Origin: Solibacillus sp. FSL H8-0538
GTDB lineage: Bacteria > Bacillota > Bacilli > Bacillales_A > Planococcaceae
Assembly: GCF_038003525.1 (NCBI RefSeq)
Contig: NZ_JBBOPI010000001.1
Coordinates: 1,913,001 to 1,977,000 of the forward strand
Length of the DNA: 64,000 nucleotides
Direction of reading: 5' to 3'
Shown: positions 61,303 to 64,000 of the stretch, piece after piece
How the letters are laid out: every line of letters begins with the position of its first letter
How positions within the stretch are numbered: position 1 is the stretch's first letter
The notes under the pieces: model-generated
What the model was told of the DNA's origin: nothing
The model's database searches: none
Seen by the model: the letters and a program-made list of their open reading frames with translations, nothing else
Translations under genes and position numbers: made by a program

Positions 61303-62148
61303 ATAGATACGAAACAACATGTCTTTATGGAAGTTGTCAAACAAGGAAGTTTTTCAAATGCCGCGGAGCTACTATTTATGAGCCAACCCGCTGTTAGTCA
61401 GCATGTGAAGCAATATGAGCAGGAGCTTGGTGCCATCCTTTTTGACCGGTCAACAAAAAAATTACGACTAACCGCAGCGGGCCGTATTACGTTTGACTAC
61501 TGTTTGAAAATGATACGTCTGCAGCAAGAACTTTCGCAGGCGCTTGATGATTTGGCGAACGAAGTAAAAGGTAAGCTAACAATCGGCGCCAGTTATTCAT
61601 ACGGAGAATACATTTTGCCACAGGTCATCGCACAATTTTTGCAACAGTATCCACAAGTAGAACCACAAATTGATATTCAAAATACATCTCATATTGCCGA
61701 ACAAGTGCTAAATCAGCAAATCGATGTAGGTATTGTGGAAGGAATCGTCAGCCACCAACAACTTGAACGCGTTCGCTTTGCACAGGATCAAATGGTGCTC
61801 GTCGCCAACAAGCCACTAAAAACATTATTGGGAAATGAAACATGGATTATTCGTGAGCCAGGCTCTGGGACGCGCGCGGCAGTGGAACGTTTTTGGCATG
61901 CTCAGCACTTACAACCACAAAGACTACAGCAATACGGCAGTACGCAGCTTATTAAAGGGGCGGTCATGGCTGGCATCGGGGTGTCATTATTATCAAAATG
62001 GACGGTTGAGCAAGAAATTGCCCAGCAGCAGCTTTTTGTCATTGATGCGCCGCGCTTAACATGGAACCGTGATTTTTACTGTATTCAACTAAAAGAGCAG
62101 ATAAAGTCAAAAGTTGTACAGACTTTTATCGGATTTTTAACAAAATAA
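61303..62148 (+). CDS. LysR family transcriptional regulator, apparent ATA start
   Basis: A 281-residue regulator of the neighbouring yeiH-type gene. The winged helix-turn-helix spans residues 1-60 (FMEVVKQGSFSNAAELLFMSQPAVSQHVKQYE); the effector-binding domain begins about residue 90 (GKLTIGASYSYGEYILPQVI). The first ATG (61327) would remove the first eight residues of the DNA-binding domain and has no ribosome site. The family length and the site AGGGGA, 8 bases upstream, both point to ATA at 61303, giving DTKQHVFMEVV after the initiator. There is no ATG, GTG or TTG between the upstream stop (61288) and that point. Confidence 0.85.
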   Translation: MDTKQHVFMEVVKQGSFSNAAELLFMSQPAVSQHVKQYEQELGAILFDRSTKKLRLTAAGRITFDYCLKMIRLQQELSQALDDLANEVKGKLTIGASYSYGEYILPQVIAQFLQQYPQVEPQIDIQNTSHIAEQVLNQQIDVGIVEGIVSHQQLERVRFAQDQMVLVANKPLKTLLGNETWIIREPGSGTRAAVERFWHAQHLQPQRLQQYGSTQLIKGAVMAGIGVSLLSKWTVEQEIAQQQLFVIDAPRLTWNRDFYCIQLKEQIKSKVVQTFIGFLTK

Positions 62149-62221
62149 TTTTGATCATATGCTTTCATATTTTTTCAACAATCCAAAGAATCTAACAATA
62201 TCAATTTATATTAAAATAATG

Positions 62222-62249
62222 TCGATAAATAATAAAAATCAGTTATAAT
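62222..62249 (+). promoter_or_regulatory. Probable sigma-A promoter of aspA
   Basis: TCGATA (62222-62227) and TATAAT (62244-62249) with a 16-base spacer lie about 70 bases before the start. The -10 is perfect and the -35 weak. Confidence 0.5.
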
Positions 62250-62321
62250 ACAAATAGAAAGCTAGACAGCCTCAACTGCCTAAATTTCCGAAGAAACATT
62301 ATTGTTTTACAGGAGGAAAAA

Positions 62322-63743
62322 ATGGAAACAACACGTATTGAAAAAGACTTTTTAGGAACTTTAGAAATCCCGAAAGATGTGTACTATGGTATTCAAACAT
62401 CACGTGCACTTGAAAACTTCCCAATTACGAAAATGACAATGCATCCTGAATTAATTCGTGCATTTGCAATTGTGAAAAAAAGTGCCGCACTTGCGAACTT
62501 AAAAGTGGGGAAATTAGAAAATCATATTGCCTATGCAATCGCTACTGCTGCGGATGATATTTTAGCTGGACAACTACACGACCAGTTCTTAGTAGATCCA
62601 ATCCAAGGCGGGGCTGGTACTTCAATGAATATGAACGCGAACGAGGTCATTGCAAATCGCGCTCTTGAGTTAATAAATGAGGAAAAAGGCAATTACGCAA
62701 TCATTAGCCCAAACAGCCATGTTAATATGGCACAGTCAACAAATGATGCATTCCCTACTGCGATTCACATTGCAAGCGTTTTCACACTTGACAAATTAAT
62801 TGTTGCAATGGAAACGATGAAGGAAAGCTTTGAACGTAAAGCAAAAGAATTTGACCATATCGTAAAAATGGGCCGTACACATTTACAAGATGCAATTCCT
62901 GTCCGTCTTGGCCAAGAATTTGCCGCGTATGCAGCCGTTGTAGCACGTGATATAAAACGTATTAAACGTGCACAAGTCGCACTATTTGAAATTAACATCG
63001 GGGCAACTGCAATTGGTACAGGCTTAAACGCAGACCCTCTTTATACAGAGCATGCTGTGAAAAACATTGCTGAATTTACCGGCTTCCCATTCACAAAGGT
63101 TGAAAACTATATTGACGGCACGCAAAATACAGACGCCTATACAGAAGCATCAGGAATGCTCCGCATTGCGATGACAAACATGTCAAAAATCGCAAACGAC
63201 CTTCGATTAATGGCGTCAGGTCCAAAAACCGGCTTTGGCGAAATCCGTCTACTAGAGCGTCAACCCGGCTCTTCTATTATGCCAGGTAAAGTAAATCCAG
63301 TTATGCCAGAACTAATTAACCAAATTGCATTCCAAGTAATCGGCAATGACACAACGATCACTATGGCATCAGAGGCAGGTCAATTTGAATTAAACGTTAT
63401 GGAGCCAGTACTTGTGTTTAACTTGCTTCAATCAATAGAAATAATGACAAATGGCTTTACTGTCTTTACGAAATATTGCCTAGATCACATCGAGGCAAAT
63501 GAAGAACAATTAACAGATTATGTTGAGCGTAGCATCGGTATTGTAACAGCACTTGCACCGTATTTAGGCTATGAACGTTCATCACAAATCGCACGTGAAG
63601 CATTGCACTCTAATCGTTCAGTTCGTGAACTATGCCTACAATACGGCTACTTCACAGAGCAACAATTAGAAGTTATTTTAAATCCATTTGAAATGACACA
63701 ACCCGGCATTGCTGGCGAAGAAGCAATGGCATTATTAAAATAA
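62322..63743 (+). CDS. aspA: Aspartate ammonia-lyase (aspartase)
   Basis: Converts L-aspartate to fumarate and ammonia. The 473 residues fit the aspartase/fumarase superfamily. Seen are DFLGTLEIPKDVYYGIQTSRALENFPI at the N-terminus, QGGAGTSMNMNANEVIANRA, SPNSHVNMAQSTNDAFPTA, GRTHLQDAIPVRLGQEF, and the flexible signature loop GSSIMPGKVNPVMPE containing the catalytic Ser. The choice of aspartase over fumarase rests on the ETTRIEKDFLG start and overall pattern. ACAGGAGG lies before the ATG. It is monocistronic. Confidence 0.93.
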   Translation: METTRIEKDFLGTLEIPKDVYYGIQTSRALENFPITKMTMHPELIRAFAIVKKSAALANLKVGKLENHIAYAIATAADDILAGQLHDQFLVDPIQGGAGTSMNMNANEVIANRALELINEEKGNYAIISPNSHVNMAQSTNDAFPTAIHIASVFTLDKLIVAMETMKESFERKAKEFDHIVKMGRTHLQDAIPVRLGQEFAAYAAVVARDIKRIKRAQVALFEINIGATAIGTGLNADPLYTEHAVKNIAEFTGFPFTKVENYIDGTQNTDAYTEASGMLRIAMTNMSKIANDLRLMASGPKTGFGEIRLLERQPGSSIMPGKVNPVMPELINQIAFQVIGNDTTITMASEAGQFELNVMEPVLVFNLLQSIEIMTNGFTVFTKYCLDHIEANEEQLTDYVERSIGIVTALAPYLGYERSSQIAREALHSNRSVRELCLQYGYFTEQQLEVILNPFEMTQPGIAGEEAMALLK

Positions 63744-63749
63744 TACCTT

Positions 63750-63798
63750 AAAAAGACTGTCAAACAGACGAATTTAGTCGTTGTTTGACAGTCTTTTC
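63750..63798 (+). terminator. Terminator of aspA
   Basis: AAAAGACTGTCAAACA and TGTTTGACAGTCTTTT pair perfectly over a loop that contains a small inner stem. Confidence 0.9.
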
Positions 63799-63920
63799 TT
63801 ATTCGAAATATTCCAACTAATAAACAGACTTCCCATTTCACTCCGCCAAGGCAAGTTATGTCATCCATTCCTTGTAAACTAGCAATAATATTCGACCAAA
63901 CTATAAATAGTATCACCTTA

Positions 63921-64000
63921 TTAATGACGTGGTGCCAATAACATTACTGTCACACCAACTAAACATATTCCTGCACCTATCCAATCATATACATCTGGGG
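63921..64000 (-). CDS. YnfA-like (UPF0060) membrane protein, cut by the window edge
   Basis: Only the last 26 codons are visible, ending YDWIGAGICLVGVTVMLLAPRH. This matches the conserved C-terminus of YnfA/UPF0060 four-span membrane proteins, where YDWIGA is followed by CLVG and a terminal PR. The start lies beyond base 64000. The function of the family is uncertain; some members act as small exporters. Confidence 0.65.
   Translation of the reverse strand, partial: PDVYDWIGAGICLVGVTVMLLAPRH

Noticed and set aside
1-64000. CRISPR arrays, tRNA and rRNA genes, prophage
   Set aside because: No regularly spaced repeats, no cloverleaf or rRNA signatures and no phage structural genes were seen by eye; a tool scan would be more sensitive.

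Overview
The window is chromosomal DNA from a low-GC, endospore-forming Firmicute, most likely the Planococcaceae (Lysinibacillus/Solibacillus-like). The grounds are AT-rich codon use, strong AGGAGG ribosome sites, a gerA-gerB-gerC germination operon with a sigma-G-like promoter, a Spo0E-type mini-gene, an S-layer-homology protein, a lysine riboswitch, and short palindromic repeats of the kind scattered through Bacillaceae and Planococcaceae genomes. The genus is inferred, not proven.

0-19 kb is core metabolism, mostly on the minus strand. In order it holds a telA-like gene cut by the window edge, a small DUF6501 gene and a 33-residue membrane peptide. Next come a three-gene amino-acid ABC transporter behind a lysine riboswitch (so probably a lysine importer) and a three-gene operon of circularly permuted ATP-grasp, alpha-E and transglutaminase-like proteins. 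They are followed by odhA-odhB (2-oxoglutarate dehydrogenase), an OmpR-type two-component system, and dapF directly abutting a PAS-GGDEF diguanylate cyclase. 19-33 kb holds a stand-alone murG, a MATE exporter, the germination operon, a CAP-domain protein, a CobW GTPase, a CtpA/B protease, a GIY-YIG protein with a DUF2087 regulator, and lipoprotein or membrane genes.

34-36 kb is a complete IS1182-family element inserted in a palindromic dispersed repeat; the two halves of the repeat flank it and an uninterrupted copy lies at 19 kb. 36-42 kb carries SelO, a HAD phosphatase, a Spo0E-like gene too small for ordinary ORF calling, an SLH/PPC surface protein and a HAAS-domain membrane protein.

42-60 kb is an accessory, decaying region. 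It holds GNAT and Nudix genes (the Nudix box looks internally deleted), a frameshifted YrdB/DUF2568 gene, a relic sigma/DUF4179 pair beside intact relatives, duplicated small genes, small membrane proteins, lipoproteins, a second transglutaminase and an RNase H protein. A possible non-coding RNA ends in a strong terminator at 45.26 kb. 60-64 kb returns to ordinary genes: a YeiH-type transporter divergent from its LysR regulator, aspartase, and the end of a ynfA-like gene.

The most unusual observation is that gerC (ATT) and the LysR gene (ATA) lack ATG, GTG or TTG at the position where both the protein family and the ribosome site place the start. No wholly new multi-gene system is claimed. 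The least understood cluster with good coding evidence is the ATP-grasp/alpha-E/transglutaminase operon.
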